Positions 32,009 through 42,321 are shown, counted from the stretch's first letter. The stretch is 64,000 nucleotides of DNA from Francisella orientalis FNO12 (GCF_001042525.2 NZ_CP011921.2:930001-994000), one strand, 5' to 3'. A program made the numbers and translations. The notes: generated by a model from the sequence alone, not told the origin.

Positions 32009-33276
32009 ATGCAGATAAAAAAATCAGATATATTTAACTATGCTTTATAGCTTTTCCCGTAGCCTTTGCTAGTATTCCCATATATATTTATACCTGAATA
32101 TTATCATTCAAACTTTGGTATAAATTTGGTAGTTTTGAGTATAGCTCTTTTTATCCTAAGAACATTAGACGCTATATTTGACCCTATAATAGGTTGGTAT
32201 TGTGATGAATTTCATTATCCTAGTAAAATTAGTCTAATAGCTATAATCACTATATTCATAGCTGGTGTTTATATTATATGTATCCCTGTATTTACAAATA
32301 TTATAGTAAATCTTGCCCTTGAAATTTTTTTTATCTACATTGGCTTTTAGCTATATTACAATATTCTCAACAAATAAAGGTGCTCTTTGGTTGAGGGATG
32401 ATAATAGCAAATTGGTAATAATCTCATCCCGAGAAATTTTTAACATTTTAGGAGTGTTAGTAGCTCCTGTATTACTATCTATTTTTTTAGCTATAATGCC
32501 TCACCAAAATGGTTATTTTCTGTATGCTATAGTGGCAATAATATTAATTGTCATATCTAGTATATTTTTCTTAAAATGGATAAATAAAGTTAATCTAGAA
32601 GATAAATCTAAGCACGTAATATATAGTTTCAATATTAAAAACTATATCAATCATCTAGATAGAGATGGTATATTTCTATTTGTAGGGTATACAGTTAGTG
32701 CTATTGGTTCTACTTTACCTGCTGTAACTATTATTTTCTTTAGTAAATATATTCTCAAAACTCCAGATTTAACAGGATTGTATATATTCGCATACTTCTT
32801 AGGAGTAATAGTATTTATTCCTATAATAAAGAAGATATCACTAAGATTTGGAATTATTAAAACGTGGGGTTATGCCCTTTTATTTTATGTCAGCATATTT
32901 TCTTTTGTTTTTGCACTATGAAATGATGACTATATCCTTTTTACTATTATTAGCTTTATCTCTGGTGCGGGACTTGCTACAGAGCTAATGTCTTCCAAGT
33001 ATTCTTTTAGCTAAATGGATAGATAGTTATCCAGAACGAAAAGAGCTTGGTAACGGTTATTATGCTATGCTCACATTTATTGCTAAGTTTAGTTATGCAA
33101 TAGCTACGATTATAACTTTCCCTATTATTAACTCTTCTTTTGCTTCTGATTCTGCTAATCTTAAGATAGCTCTTAGATTTGTATACTGTGTTTTACCTTG
33201 TCTTTGTAAATTAATTGCTGCTGCAATTATATTCTTATGGTATAAAAGTTTATATAAATCTCCAGCTTACAAATAG
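32009..33276 (+). pseudogene. GPH-family sugar:cation symporter, heavily decayed
   Basis: ATG 32009 starts QIKKSDIFNYAL. A shifted frame then gives IAFPVAFASIPIYIYT, and the original frame resumes with EYYHSNFGINLVVLS and LDAIFDPIIGWYCDE, the signature of glycoside-pentoside-hexuronide symporters (D-P-x-x-G-x-x-x-D). Further pieces are NKGALWLRDD, a TGA at 32919-32921 (FAL-stop-NDDY), and a shift near 33000 to LAKWIDSYPERKELGNGYY and the last helices. At least four frameshifts and one nonsense codon are present, so this is an old pseudogene. Confidence 0.85.
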
Positions 33277-33525
33277 ATATCTTAATTTTATTTTAAATAT
33301 TATTGATTACTCTCACAATTCTGAAATTAGTTTTAATTTTACTACCAAATCGCCTATTTAACTACACCTATGTACTAATATTCATACATATTCGGCCGTA
33401 TTTTTAATTATAAATAAATTATTTGAATTTTATTTTAATTTTAATATTTAAATAAAATTAATATAAAATATAATTATTGGCCATTTTAAATACTTTAGTA
33501 ACACTAATTTAATATTTTATTAATT

Positions 33526-35013
33526 ATGAGGATTAGAATGAAAAAAACTATCACTATCGCTCTTTTAGGTTCAATTGCAGCTACTTCTGTTTATGCAGAT
33601 GATTTAAATGCTAACATTGTAAACAACTCTATCATTGATTATTCAAATAAAGTTGAAACAGCTGCTGATACTGATCCTAATTCTCCAATTTATACTGTTA
33701 AAAGCATAGCTGCTGACGCCGCTAACATACAAGCAAATGGTGAAAAATAGCTAGAGGTCTAGTTTTAACAAATAATGGTAAAGTTAAAATACCTAATGCT
33801 GTTAAACCTAAAGACATATATATGAAAGACGAAGCTTCTGCTGCTCAAGGTCTTGAAAAATATAGAGCTGAAAGAGATGAAATTAACGAAACTATCGAAA
33901 GATGAACTGAAAAAAGAAACAATGTTTCAGGAGTCGGTAAAAAAGTTAAACAATTAAATTATGATCATAAAATAGCTCAAAAGAAAGCTGTGTTAAAAGC
34001 TATAAACACTAAAATTGATATCTTAAAAGGTATTGAGAATGGTGATAAAGCTTATGCTGAAGAAAAAATTGCTCAGTTTAATATTGTTAAAAACATAACT
34101 GTAAATGGTCCTACAGCATACTATAATGATATTGCTAAACCTGTTTCATCTGAGTTGACTACCGTATGGAATTCAGCTAGTGCTCTTGATTACATCGGTT
34201 ATAGAAATAATATAGATAAATTCTGGAGTGCAAGAGTTGCTCTTTGGAATGGTCAATATAACATCAATAGTAAAGATGCTGAAACTGCAATAGAGTTCAA
34301 TAATATAACTAACTATTTAACTATTCAGGCTATCCAACTTATTCAAGGTGGTAACAGTGATAAAGCTATCGCTACATATGCAAATGTAAATACACTTGCA
34401 TATACAGTAACTACACTAGGGGATTTAGAGAGTGGAATTCAAGAGAAAATAGCTTCTCCTAGAACTGCTCAATCAATATGTGAAGCTGATTTACTTGATA
34501 TCAGAGCTAATAGTAATATTGCTACAGCAAGAAATATTTTAAGTGACTTATCTGATGAAAAAGCTGTAGAATCTATTCTTACTCAATTCTTAGATATCAT
34601 TAATGTTGGTGATATTAAAAGTATATGGTTTAGATAAGCTTGGAAATAATTGGGCTGTTAATGCTATCGCTGTTGCTATAGGTTCTGAAGGTGTTATATA
34701 TGTTAAAGATCATACTTTAATGTTAAGACCTGCAAGTGCAGTAGCAGCTCCTGTAGCTAATGCTATCGCTGAAAATAGTATATATAAGCAAGTAAGTGAT
34801 GCTGATAGCATACTATTTGGCCAAAATGCTTGTAACTTCACTGCTGCTCAAAATAGCGAAAATCCTGTCGCTAAAGCAATGGTCGCGGCTACTAAGCAAA
34901 TAGCAGGACAAATAGCTAAAGGGCAAACTATCGATGCCGCTTTCAAAGAACAAGTTTATGTAGCTCTTCAAGCAACTATGTTCGAAAACTTAAACAAAGT
35001 TATTCCTAACTAA
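33526..35013 (+). pseudogene. Secreted protein of unknown function, frameshifted
   Basis: The gene has a clear signal peptide (MKKTITIALLGSIAATSVYA, second ATG at 33538). A frameshift in the A-run at 33743-33747 moves the frame to ARGLVLTNNGKVKIPNAVK. TGA at 33903-33905 interrupts ETIER-TEKRNN. The long middle frame (33990-34637) is helix-rich and polar (YRNNIDKFWSARVALWNG). A shift near 34615 joins it to YGLDKLGNNWAVNAIAVAIG and the end at 35013. The rebuilt mature protein is about 470 residues. I recognise no domain. It has a long AT-rich upstream region and no operon partner. Confidence 0.75.
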
Positions 35014-35111
35014 TTATAATCCTCTATACTCTTATACAAATTCTTATTCAAACTTAATAATTGAGCTCTTTTCAATTTTATCATACGATAATATGAGAGA
35101 GTAAATTCAGT

Positions 35112-36053
35112 CTATAGTATTATATAAATCCTACTTGCAGAAAAATCATAGATTGCTTTCTTTAATTTTAATTCCTTATATCCCAAGATACATACTACTC
35201 CCAGAAATTTACTCATAGACTCTATATTTGCAGCAGTTGCATTTACATTTGTCAATTTAATTTTATCTTGAAAAAATAAATTCAAAGGATTTAAGATTAA
35301 GTTCTTGATTTTAATATCTGCAACTGTCAATGTTTCATCTGTTGCTTTAATTGTTTTCTGAGGTTAGTTGATACTAGATCTATACTTTTTAAATATTTGT
35401 CTGAAATAGTAAAATTAGAAGTTCCTGTATCAACTAAACAATTAACTGGTAAATTATTGTTTATTGCTATTACAATTGTTTGATGCTGAGATAACAATTT
35501 AGTTAAGCTAATTGATAGATAGTTTTTTTCTTGTAATAATTGTCCTATTACATAGTGTTGTTTGACTGTTACACCTTTTTTATTTAAATATATTAAATTC
35601 TCTGAAAAGTCAAAAATTGCATTATATTTAGCTAAGAAATCTGTACCAATAACAACTACCGGATATTCTTCCCTTTTAGGCTGGTTAGTAATATTGGCTT
35701 CGACATTTTGAAGGATAATATCTCCTATCTGAATTTTATCTAATAGTACATTTTGATTTTTAATTTTTTGACCTGCCATATTTGTTGAATAGTCAGAGCT
35801 ATTTTTTTGACTAAGTTTTGACTGTTCAACGGAATGATTAAAAATACTTATTCATTTTGATCCAGAATCAAAAACTATATAGGCAGATTTATTGTTTACT
35901 TTAGCAATCATGTATGGAGCTGTAAATTCTCCTTTACCTTCTATACTCAATTGCTTATAGTTAGTATTTCTTTAAAATACCCTGTAGATCATTAGCAACT
36001 GATAAATTAATAAAAAAGCAAAGAATTAACATTAATGAAACTTTTCTAAACAT
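35112..36053 (-). pseudogene. Two-lobed retropepsin-like aspartic protease, broken
   Basis: ATG 36053 starts a signal peptide (MFRKVSLMLILCFF). After a shift near 35965 the frame reads KGEFTAPYMIAKVNNKSAYI and VFDSGSK, then TGA (35852-35854) before ISIFNHS. The flap-side motif VVVIGTDFLAKYNAIFD follows. The second half has CLVDTGTSNFTIS, a shift near 35340, and CILGYKELKLKKAIYDF. Thus two D-[ST]-G-[ST] active-site motifs, each followed by an I/L-G-x-[DE]-[FL] motif, occur in one chain, as in a fused dimer of clan AA proteases. It is divergent from the DUF2975 gene. Confidence 0.7.
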
Positions 36054-36094
36054 ATTTTATTTCCCTTCATTTTTTTGACATTTTTACAAATAAA

Positions 36095-36130
36095 TACTGT
36101 TTAACAATAAATAATTATTGATAAACAGTA
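36095..36130. promoter_or_regulatory. Long inverted repeat in divergent promoter region
   Basis: Arms TACTGTTTAACAATAA and TTATTGATAAACAGTA pair at 15 of 16 positions across a four-base spacer. The element sits 42 bases upstream of the aspartic protease start (reverse) and 49 bases upstream of the DUF2975 start (forward), so it is in promoter, not terminator, position for both. It is a candidate operator for the small HTH regulator encoded downstream. Confidence 0.5.
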
Positions 36131-36179
36131 AAACTTATCTAAAATAGATATCATATCACTAATTACAAGGAATAAAGTT

Positions 36180-36691
36180 ATGCAAAATTTAGAAAAAATT
36201 AGTAAATTCTATAAAAATATTTTTAGAATAATATTTATATTGATAATAATATCTGTTCCAACATTTTGGGCTTTCGCACAGAATGAATATATACCTAATG
36301 TCACGGATACAGCGCAGCAATATGTTGATCAAATGTCGCAACCAATGGCTTTAGATACTAGAATTATGGAGCTTTTAGTTAGCTTGATACCAGTTTCAGT
36401 AATACTTTATATAATTGCTCTTTTAATCAAATTATTTACGTGTTATGAGAGACTTGAGGTCTTTTCTTCGAAAGTAGTTTTGATATACAAAAGATTAGGA
36501 TGAGGATTAGTATATTATTTTTTTGCTCAAATTATTTTTGAGCCTTTAATATCATTGACTCTAAGCTATTATGTTTCGTAAGTGTATCAATTGGTACTAA
36601 CGAAATTCTAGCATTATTATGTGGGAGAGTGATTATAACAATATCAAAGGTTATGCAAAAAGCTCATGAACTTGCTGAAGAAAATGTTTAA
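36180..36691 (+). pseudogene. DUF2975 membrane protein, broken
   Basis: The frame from ATG 36180 has a first membrane helix (IIFILIIISVPTFWAF) and a second (LVSLIPVSVILYIIALLIKL). It meets TGA at 36501-36503, continues with GLVYYFFAQIIFEPLIS to a TAA near 36578, and then a one-base shift restores FVSVSIGTNEILALL and the diagnostic end VMQKAHELAEENV, the typical C-terminus of DUF2975 proteins. The next gene is the small HTH regulator that usually accompanies DUF2975. It is therefore the inactivated half of a two-gene module. Confidence 0.75.
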
Positions 36692-36708
36692 CAATTTAAG
36701 GATATTTG

Positions 36709-36912
36709 ATGGCTATAAGAGTTAACTTAGCTAAAATTATGATTGAAAAACAGATAAAATCAAAAGCTTTAGCTAAAGCTATTGGAATTACCGAACAAAA
36801 TTTATCTATTTTAAAAAATGAAAAAGCAAAAGCTATTAGGTTTTCTACTTTAGAAGCAATTTGTAAATATCTAAATTGTCAACCTGGTGACATACTAGTT
36901 CATCATGATTAA
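36709..36912 (+). CDS. Small Cro/C1-type HTH regulator (YozG-like)
   Basis: A 67-residue protein that is almost entirely one HTH domain: LAKIMIEKQIKSKALAKAIG, then ITEQNLSILKNEKAKAIRFS and the ending LNCQPGDIL. This is the pattern of the YozG group of XRE regulators that pair with DUF2975 membrane proteins. ATG 36709 is preceded by AAGGA at a good distance and is preferred over the TTG one codon earlier. It is intact although its partner is broken. The long inverted repeat at 36095-36130 could be its operator. Confidence 0.85.
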   Translation: MAIRVNLAKIMIEKQIKSKALAKAIGITEQNLSILKNEKAKAIRFSTLEAICKYLNCQPGDILVHHD

Positions 36913-36993
36913 AATCTTATAGAATTTAGATGTACAAGTATTTTGTATATCTTGTTACAATTGTATTTAAATAACTCTTAGACAATATAAAAT

Positions 36994-37747
36994 ATGAATC
37001 TAATAAATTTAAGTAAATACTTTTTGTTTTAACTATATTTTTTATAAATATAAGTTTTGCAAGCTCTGATAAATATCACTTAGAAACTCCTCCGATTCCA
37101 GCAGGAAGTCATAAACCTGACTTTAGAAATATGAAAGACGTATCTGAAAAGAAAAAAATCTTTATAGAATTTATGTCAAAAGAAATAGATGAAGCTAATC
37201 GAGAACTATGTAAACAAAGACAAACTATTTTAAAACTACAAGATATTCTTAATAACAAACAAGATTTAGATGAAAATCAAAAAACAAAAGTCAAAAAATA
37301 TACTTCATTCTACAAAATATGGAATGCTAATACTTTATAAGAGCAAGTTAATGCTTTAGTTACAAAAGTTAATATCACCCCTAAAAGTCTAGTAATTGCT
37401 CAAGCAATTCTTGAAACTGGCTGAGGAATATTTAGATTTGCAGTTGACTATAATAATTATTTTGGATTACATTGTTTTGAAGAAAACTGTGGTGTCAAGG
37501 CTAAAGATTCAGATGTCCAAGTAGAGACTTTTAAAGATGTTGGAGATAGTATTCTTGGATACTACTTTAGATTAAATACTGGAGAAAAGTTTGCTAAATT
37601 TAGACAAGTAAGACAAGCTAATGGCAATACTTCTCAACTCATAATACTCTGACAGAATACTCTGCGTTAGAGGGAGATGAATATCAAAATAGATTAAATA
37701 GTGTAATTAAATCAAATAATTTAGATAAGCTTAAAGCTTCTTGTTAA
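36994..37747 (+). pseudogene. Bax-like peptidoglycan N-acetylglucosaminidase, broken
   Basis: After a damaged signal peptide (ATG 36994, frameshift near 37030) the frame reads SSDKYHLETPPIPAGSHKPD and FRNMKDVSEKKKIFIEFM, as in the Bax/glucosaminidase family. TAA at 37338-37340 and TGA at 37422-37424 interrupt it. The second falls in AQAILETG-stop-G, where the family has a conserved W-G, so TGG to TGA is likely. NNYFGLHCFEENCGVKA and TFKDVGDSILGYY follow, with a last shift near 37640. The gene would have encoded a cell-wall hydrolase. Confidence 0.82.
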
Positions 37748-37762
37748 AGAATAAGTTCTGAA

Positions 37763-38809
37763 TTAAAGAGATAAGTTCTGTTGTTGATCTGATGATAAAC
37801 TATCTGGTATTTTTAATTTAAAATGATTGTATGCTAGCAAAGTTGCAATACGCCCTCTTGCTGTACGCATAATGTATCCTTGCTGGATTAAATATGGTTC
37901 TATGACATCTTCAATAGTTCCCTTTTCTTCACTAAGTGCAGCTGCCATCGTATCTAATCCTACTGAACCACCACCAAATTTTTCCATTAATGTAAGTAGA
38001 TATTTATGATCCATATGATCAAATCCTACAGGATCAACTTTTAGCATTGTAAGAGCTTTATCAGCAATATCATAAGATATAACTCTAGAAGCTTTAACTT
38101 GAGCATAATCTCTAACTCTACGTAGTAATCTATTTGCTATTCTTGGTGTACCTCTTGAACGTTTAGCAATTTCGTTGGCACCATCGTCTGTAATATCTAG
38201 ATCTAAAAGCTTAGCCGAACGATAAACTATCTTAGCTAAATCGTCAACTGAGTAGAATTCTAGCCTTTGAATTATACCGAACCTATCTCTCAAGGGTGAA
38301 GTCAGAAGCCCTGCTCTAGTTGTAGCCCCTACTAATGTAAATGGAGGTAAATCAATCTTGATTGATCTTGCTGCGGGACCTTCACCAATCATAATATCAA
38401 GCTGATAATCTTCCATAGCTGGATATAATATTTCTTCAATAACAGGTCTTAAGCGATGTATTTCATCGATAAATAATACATCGTTCTCTTCTAAGTTAGT
38501 CAAAAGTGCTGCCAAGTCTCCAGCTTTTTCTAAAACTGGACCACTTGTTTGCTTAAGTTCCACTTCCATTTCATTGGCAATAATATTTGATAATGTTGTT
38601 TTACCTAAACCTGGGGGCCCAAATATAAGAGTATGATCAAGAGCATCCTTTCGAGATTTTGCAGCTTGAATGAAAATCTCCATTTGTTCGCGTACTGCAG
38701 GCTGACCTTCATATTCAGCTAAAGTTTTTGGTCTTATAGCTCTATCAATGGAATTTTCATCCTTAGTTTGTACAGTATTTGCTAAAATTATTCTATCTGT
38801 CTCGATCAT
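37763..38809 (-). CDS. ruvB: Holliday junction branch migration DNA helicase RuvB
   Basis: AAA+ motor of the RuvABC recombination complex. The 348-residue product starts [10 protein letters not shown], has Walker [10 protein letters not shown] (residues 64-72), Walker B FIDEIHRL (near 115), the sensor region [12 protein letters not shown] and the C-terminal winged helix with [17 protein letters not shown]. ruvA and ruvC are not in this window. It is convergent with the Bax-like pseudogene. Confidence 0.97.
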   Translation of the reverse strand: MIETDRIILANTVQTKDENSIDRAIRPKTLAEYEGQPAVREQMEIFIQAAKSRKDALDHTLIFGPPGLGKTTLSNIIANEMEVELKQTSGPVLEKAGDLAALLTNLEENDVLFIDEIHRLRPVIEEILYPAMEDYQLDIMIGEGPAARSIKIDLPPFTLVGATTRAGLLTSPLRDRFGIIQRLEFYSVDDLAKIVYRSAKLLDLDITDDGANEIAKRSRGTPRIANRLLRRVRDYAQVKASRVISYDIADKALTMLKVDPVGFDHMDHKYLLTLMEKFGGGSVGLDTMAAALSEEKGTIEDVIEPYLIQQGYIMRTARGRIATLLAYNHFKLKIPDSLSSDQQQNLSL

Positions 38810-39038
38810 ACTTTAATCTTCTAATAAAAATTTAGTCTATTATAACATTTTTAGTGTTTTTAATATTAACTTATAGCTACTATTATTATTTGCTCTAGCC
38901 CGTTCTAAATGCTTATAATTGAATAATTTTGCTACCTTAACTATTTATACTAAAAATATTGATTGATAAACTTTGAAAAAGATAAATGTTTTGTCTAAAA
39001 TCTATTTATAAAATCGACATTAATATATGGAGAAAATA

Positions 39039-39629
39039 GTGGATTTAAAAGACTTTAAACAAATAGAGCTTTCTCACTTTACCGATACTAAATCAATAAA
39101 CTATCTTAGAGATGATGCTAGCCATCTTCTTTACTTAGAAAGTTCCGCTTTAGAGGTCTTTAGGGATTATAAGGATCATGATGCTTTGACAGTTAGAGCA
39201 GATCTAAATATAAAGGATGTGAAAACAAAAATAATTGATAATCATAAAGATTTTGCACTAGTCATTAGTGCTGAAGATAAAGTTGTAGGGACGATTGCTC
39301 TTCATTATATAGAAAGCCAAGCACTTCAAGAAAGAGCTAGAAGCTCAGGCACAAAACCCGCTGATTTAGTTACACATGATATTATGTTACCAATTGCTAA
39401 GGTAAATACTGTATCTTACTCTATTATAAAAAATACTAAGATTGGTCATATCCTTAATACTTTGATTAATTCGGATTACCATCATATAGTAGTGTATGAT
39501 AAGAATGAAAATGGCGAAAAATATATTCGTGGTTATTTCTCTTTACCATACATTAGAAGAAAGCTTGGTTTAGATGTCTATCACGTCTATCAAAAAGAAG
39601 GCGTCTCTAATCTTAATAAAGGTATCTAA
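39039..39629 (+). CDS. CBS-domain protein
   Basis: A soluble protein of about 196 residues with two CBS-like modules: HDALTVRADLNIKDVKTKI with FALVISAEDKVVGTIALHYI, and HDIMLPIAKVNTVSYSIIKN with HHIVVYDKN and IRGYFSLPYIRRKLG. CBS pairs usually bind adenine nucleotides and act as energy sensors. No catalytic domain is attached. I chose GTG 39039 because GGAGA lies five bases before it; an ATG at 39027 would put the start upstream of that ribosome site. It stands alone, and its role is unknown. Confidence 0.75.
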   Translation: MDLKDFKQIELSHFTDTKSINYLRDDASHLLYLESSALEVFRDYKDHDALTVRADLNIKDVKTKIIDNHKDFALVISAEDKVVGTIALHYIESQALQERARSSGTKPADLVTHDIMLPIAKVNTVSYSIIKNTKIGHILNTLINSDYHHIVVYDKNENGEKYIRGYFSLPYIRRKLGLDVYHVYQKEGVSNLNKGI

Positions 39630-39665
39630 CTGTTTTAATACTAATCAATATATCCTTCTATAACA

Positions 39666-40238
39666 TTATAAAATTGATTTGCCATAATTGTATATCCTTT
39701 TTGCATTAGGGTGCACAGCATCAACCATTAAATCTTGGTTGCCAATAATTCCTTCTAAAACATTAGGAACTAACAAACATCCATTAATTTTTGCAAACTC
39801 GATATAGTCTTCAGCATAATCATTTTTATAGTATGGCATATCTAAACCTCCAATAACAACTAATGTCTCATTTGCCTGTAGTATATTTACTATACGTCTT
39901 AAATTTGCAAAAGCTTGAGCTACAGGAATTCTTTTTCTGAGATCATTTGCTCCTAGTGATACTATTACTATTCTAGAATTAACTTGTACAACATCTTCAA
40001 TTCTTAATAGTGCTTGACCTGTGGTTTCACCAGATACTCCCATATTTATTACAGGTTCACCAATCATTCTTGATAATTGAGATGGATAGTTGTCATATTT
40101 ATCTACACCATATCCAGCTGTTAAACTATCACCAAAAGCAATAATAGTCTCACCCTGTGGTTTTTGGTTAACAATTAGCCAATTATTATAGTTTTGATAG
40201 ATAAAATAATAGTATAATAATGCTAATAAGAGTATCAA
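39666..40238 (-). CDS. SGNH/GDSL hydrolase (TesA-like lysophospholipase/arylesterase), leader damaged
   Basis: The catalytic domain is complete: block I IIAFGDSLTAGYG (Ser nucleophile), block II glycine in NMGVSGETTGQA, block III GANDL, and block V DAVHPN with the catalytic Asp and His. This fits TesA-type esterases exported to the periplasm. The open frame begins at TTG 40238 inside the membrane segment. An ATG at 40264 (MKKIFLVIF) lies in another frame and would join if the run of six T at 40242-40237 had seven. It is therefore probably a frameshifted or slippage-dependent gene. Confidence 0.7.
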   Translation of the reverse strand: MILLLALLYYYFIYQNYNNWLIVNQKPQGETIIAFGDSLTAGYGVDKYDNYPSQLSRMIGEPVINMGVSGETTGQALLRIEDVVQVNSRIVIVSLGANDLRKRIPVAQAFANLRRIVNILQANETLVVIGGLDMPYYKNDYAEDYIEFAKINGCLLVPNVLEGIIGNQDLMVDAVHPNAKRIYNYGKSIL

Positions 40239-40382
40239 AAAATAACCAGAAATATTTTCTTCATCAGATGAGTATCACCAAAAATAAATATGTTAGAAAT
40301 TATAAAATAGTAACTCTCAAAATACTATATAGTAAGATTAATGGCAACTATAATTAAATTTCAGATATAGATTTTATAATAA

Positions 40383-42239
40383 TTATTTTTTGAGACTTAA
40401 AAGCTTTTCTAAAACCTCAGCTATTTTGTTGAAAGAAAGATTTGAATGATCTAGCAGAAGATCTTTTGTACCATGAGTTAAAAACTCATCTTTTAAGCCG
40501 AAATTTCTAACAGTTATATTTTTACTTAGATCATTAGCAAATATATACTCATTAACCGCAGAACCTGCTCCCCCAGCTATTGAATTTTCCTCAAGTGTAA
40601 ATACAATATTATGGTTTTGACATATTTGATTAATCATTTGTTCATCAAGAGGTTTTACAAATCTCATATCAACTACAGTAATATCATACTTATTAGCTAG
40701 CTGGTTAGCAAGAGGTAATAAAGTTCCAAAATTTAAAATAGCGACTCTTGAACCTTTTTTAACAAGCTTTGCTTTGCCTAATTCTATATCAAGATTATCA
40801 GTAATTTCAGCACCAATACCTGCTCCACGAGGATAGCGTACCATTGCAGGTCCCTTGTATTCATATCCAAGTTCAAGCATATGATATGTCTCGTTTTCGT
40901 CACTAGGAGTCATAATTACATGATTTGGAATACAACGCATAAATGATATATCAAAACTACCATCATGAGTTGCTCCATCTGCTCCAACCAGACCAGCTCT
41001 ATCAACAGCATATAAGACATCTAAATCTTGTAATGCTATATCATGTATAACTTGATCATAAGCTCTTTGTAGAAATGTTGAGTAAATAGCAACTATAGGC
41101 TTAAGTCCTTGGCATGCTAAACCACCTGCAAAAGTAACTGCATGCTGCTCAGCAATAGCCACATCGAAGTATCTATTTGGATATTGTTGTGAAAATCTAA
41201 TTAAATCAGAGCCTTCCTTCATAGCTGGGGTTACACCTACTAAGCGCTCATCTTTAGCTGCTTTTTGACAAATCCAGTTACCAAATATATTTGAGTAAGT
41301 TAGCCTAGAAGCTTTTGATTGAGCATCTCCACTATGAAAACTTGGTGCAACATGATGAAACTTAATTGGATCAGATTCTGCTTTAGTATAGCCTTTACCT
41401 TTTTTGGTAATTACATGTAAAAGTTTCGGACCTCTGTGATCTTTTAAAATTCTTAAAGTCTTTACTAACTCTACAACATTATGCCCATCTATTGGCCCTA
41501 CATAATAAAAACCTAAATCTTCAAAAAAATTTGCAGGGACAAACATTCCTTTAGTCTGTGTTTCTATCTTTTTCACAAACTCAAACATCGGTGGAATATT
41601 TTTAAGAACTTCCTTTCCTTTTTCACGAATAGAGTTATAAAAGCCACCTGAAATAATCTTGCTAAAATGAGCAGAAAGACCACCAACATTATCAGAAATT
41701 GACATTTCGTTATCATTGAGAATAACTAGAATGTCTTCTTTAATTCCTCCGGCATGATTAAGTGCCTCAAATGCCATACCACCAGTTATAGCGCCATCTC
41801 CAATTACAGCAATTGAATTAGAGTGCTTACCTTGTAGTCTATCTGCAATAGCCATACCGAGTGCTGCACTTATTGAAGTACTTGAATGCCCTACTCCAAA
41901 GGTATCATATTCACTTTCAGATCGATTCGGAAAACCTGAAATTCCACCATCTTTTTTGATAGTAATAAGCTTATCTTTTCTACCTGTTAGAATTTTATGA
42001 ATATATGTTTGATGACCCACATCCCAAACTATATTGTCATAAGGCGTGTTATAGACATAATGCAAAGCAACTGTTAATTCTGTAGCACCAAGACTACTTG
42101 CAAAATGTCCACCACTCACATCCAATGTGTCTACCAAAAAAGTTCTTAACTCAGATGCTAATTCTTTAAGCTGGCCCTCTGGTACAAGCTTAAGATCCGC
42201 AGGGGTATTTATCTTATCTAAAATAGTATATTTTGACAT
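40383..42239 (-). CDS. dxs: 1-deoxy-D-xylulose-5-phosphate synthase
   Basis: Thiamine-diphosphate enzyme that condenses pyruvate and glyceraldehyde 3-phosphate in the first step of the MEP isoprenoid pathway. The 618-residue product has VGHQTYIHKILTGR, the ThDP motif GDGAITGGMAFEALNHAG ending at ILNDNEMSIS, and the transketolase-like second half with DRAGLVGADGATHDG and the C-terminal domain. I start at MSKYTILDKI (42239), as in relatives; an in-frame ATG eleven codons earlier adds an unlikely extension. Confidence 0.96.
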   Translation of the reverse strand: MSKYTILDKINTPADLKLVPEGQLKELASELRTFLVDTLDVSGGHFASSLGATELTVALHYVYNTPYDNIVWDVGHQTYIHKILTGRKDKLITIKKDGGISGFPNRSESEYDTFGVGHSSTSISAALGMAIADRLQGKHSNSIAVIGDGAITGGMAFEALNHAGGIKEDILVILNDNEMSISDNVGGLSAHFSKIISGGFYNSIREKGKEVLKNIPPMFEFVKKIETQTKGMFVPANFFEDLGFYYVGPIDGHNVVELVKTLRILKDHRGPKLLHVITKKGKGYTKAESDPIKFHHVAPSFHSGDAQSKASRLTYSNIFGNWICQKAAKDERLVGVTPAMKEGSDLIRFSQQYPNRYFDVAIAEQHAVTFAGGLACQGLKPIVAIYSTFLQRAYDQVIHDIALQDLDVLYAVDRAGLVGADGATHDGSFDISFMRCIPNHVIMTPSDENETYHMLELGYEYKGPAMVRYPRGAGIGAEITDNLDIELGKAKLVKKGSRVAILNFGTLLPLANQLANKYDITVVDMRFVKPLDEQMINQICQNHNIVFTLEENSIAGGAGSAVNEYIFANDLSKNITVRNFGLKDEFLTHGTKDLLLDHSNLSFNKIAEVLEKLLSLKK

Positions 42240-42321
42240 AGTATAAAATCTTAATCTAACCCAAAAGTACAATTCTAAAGAACATATACTTTAATAAATT
42301 AAACATTTCGTCAACTAGTGG

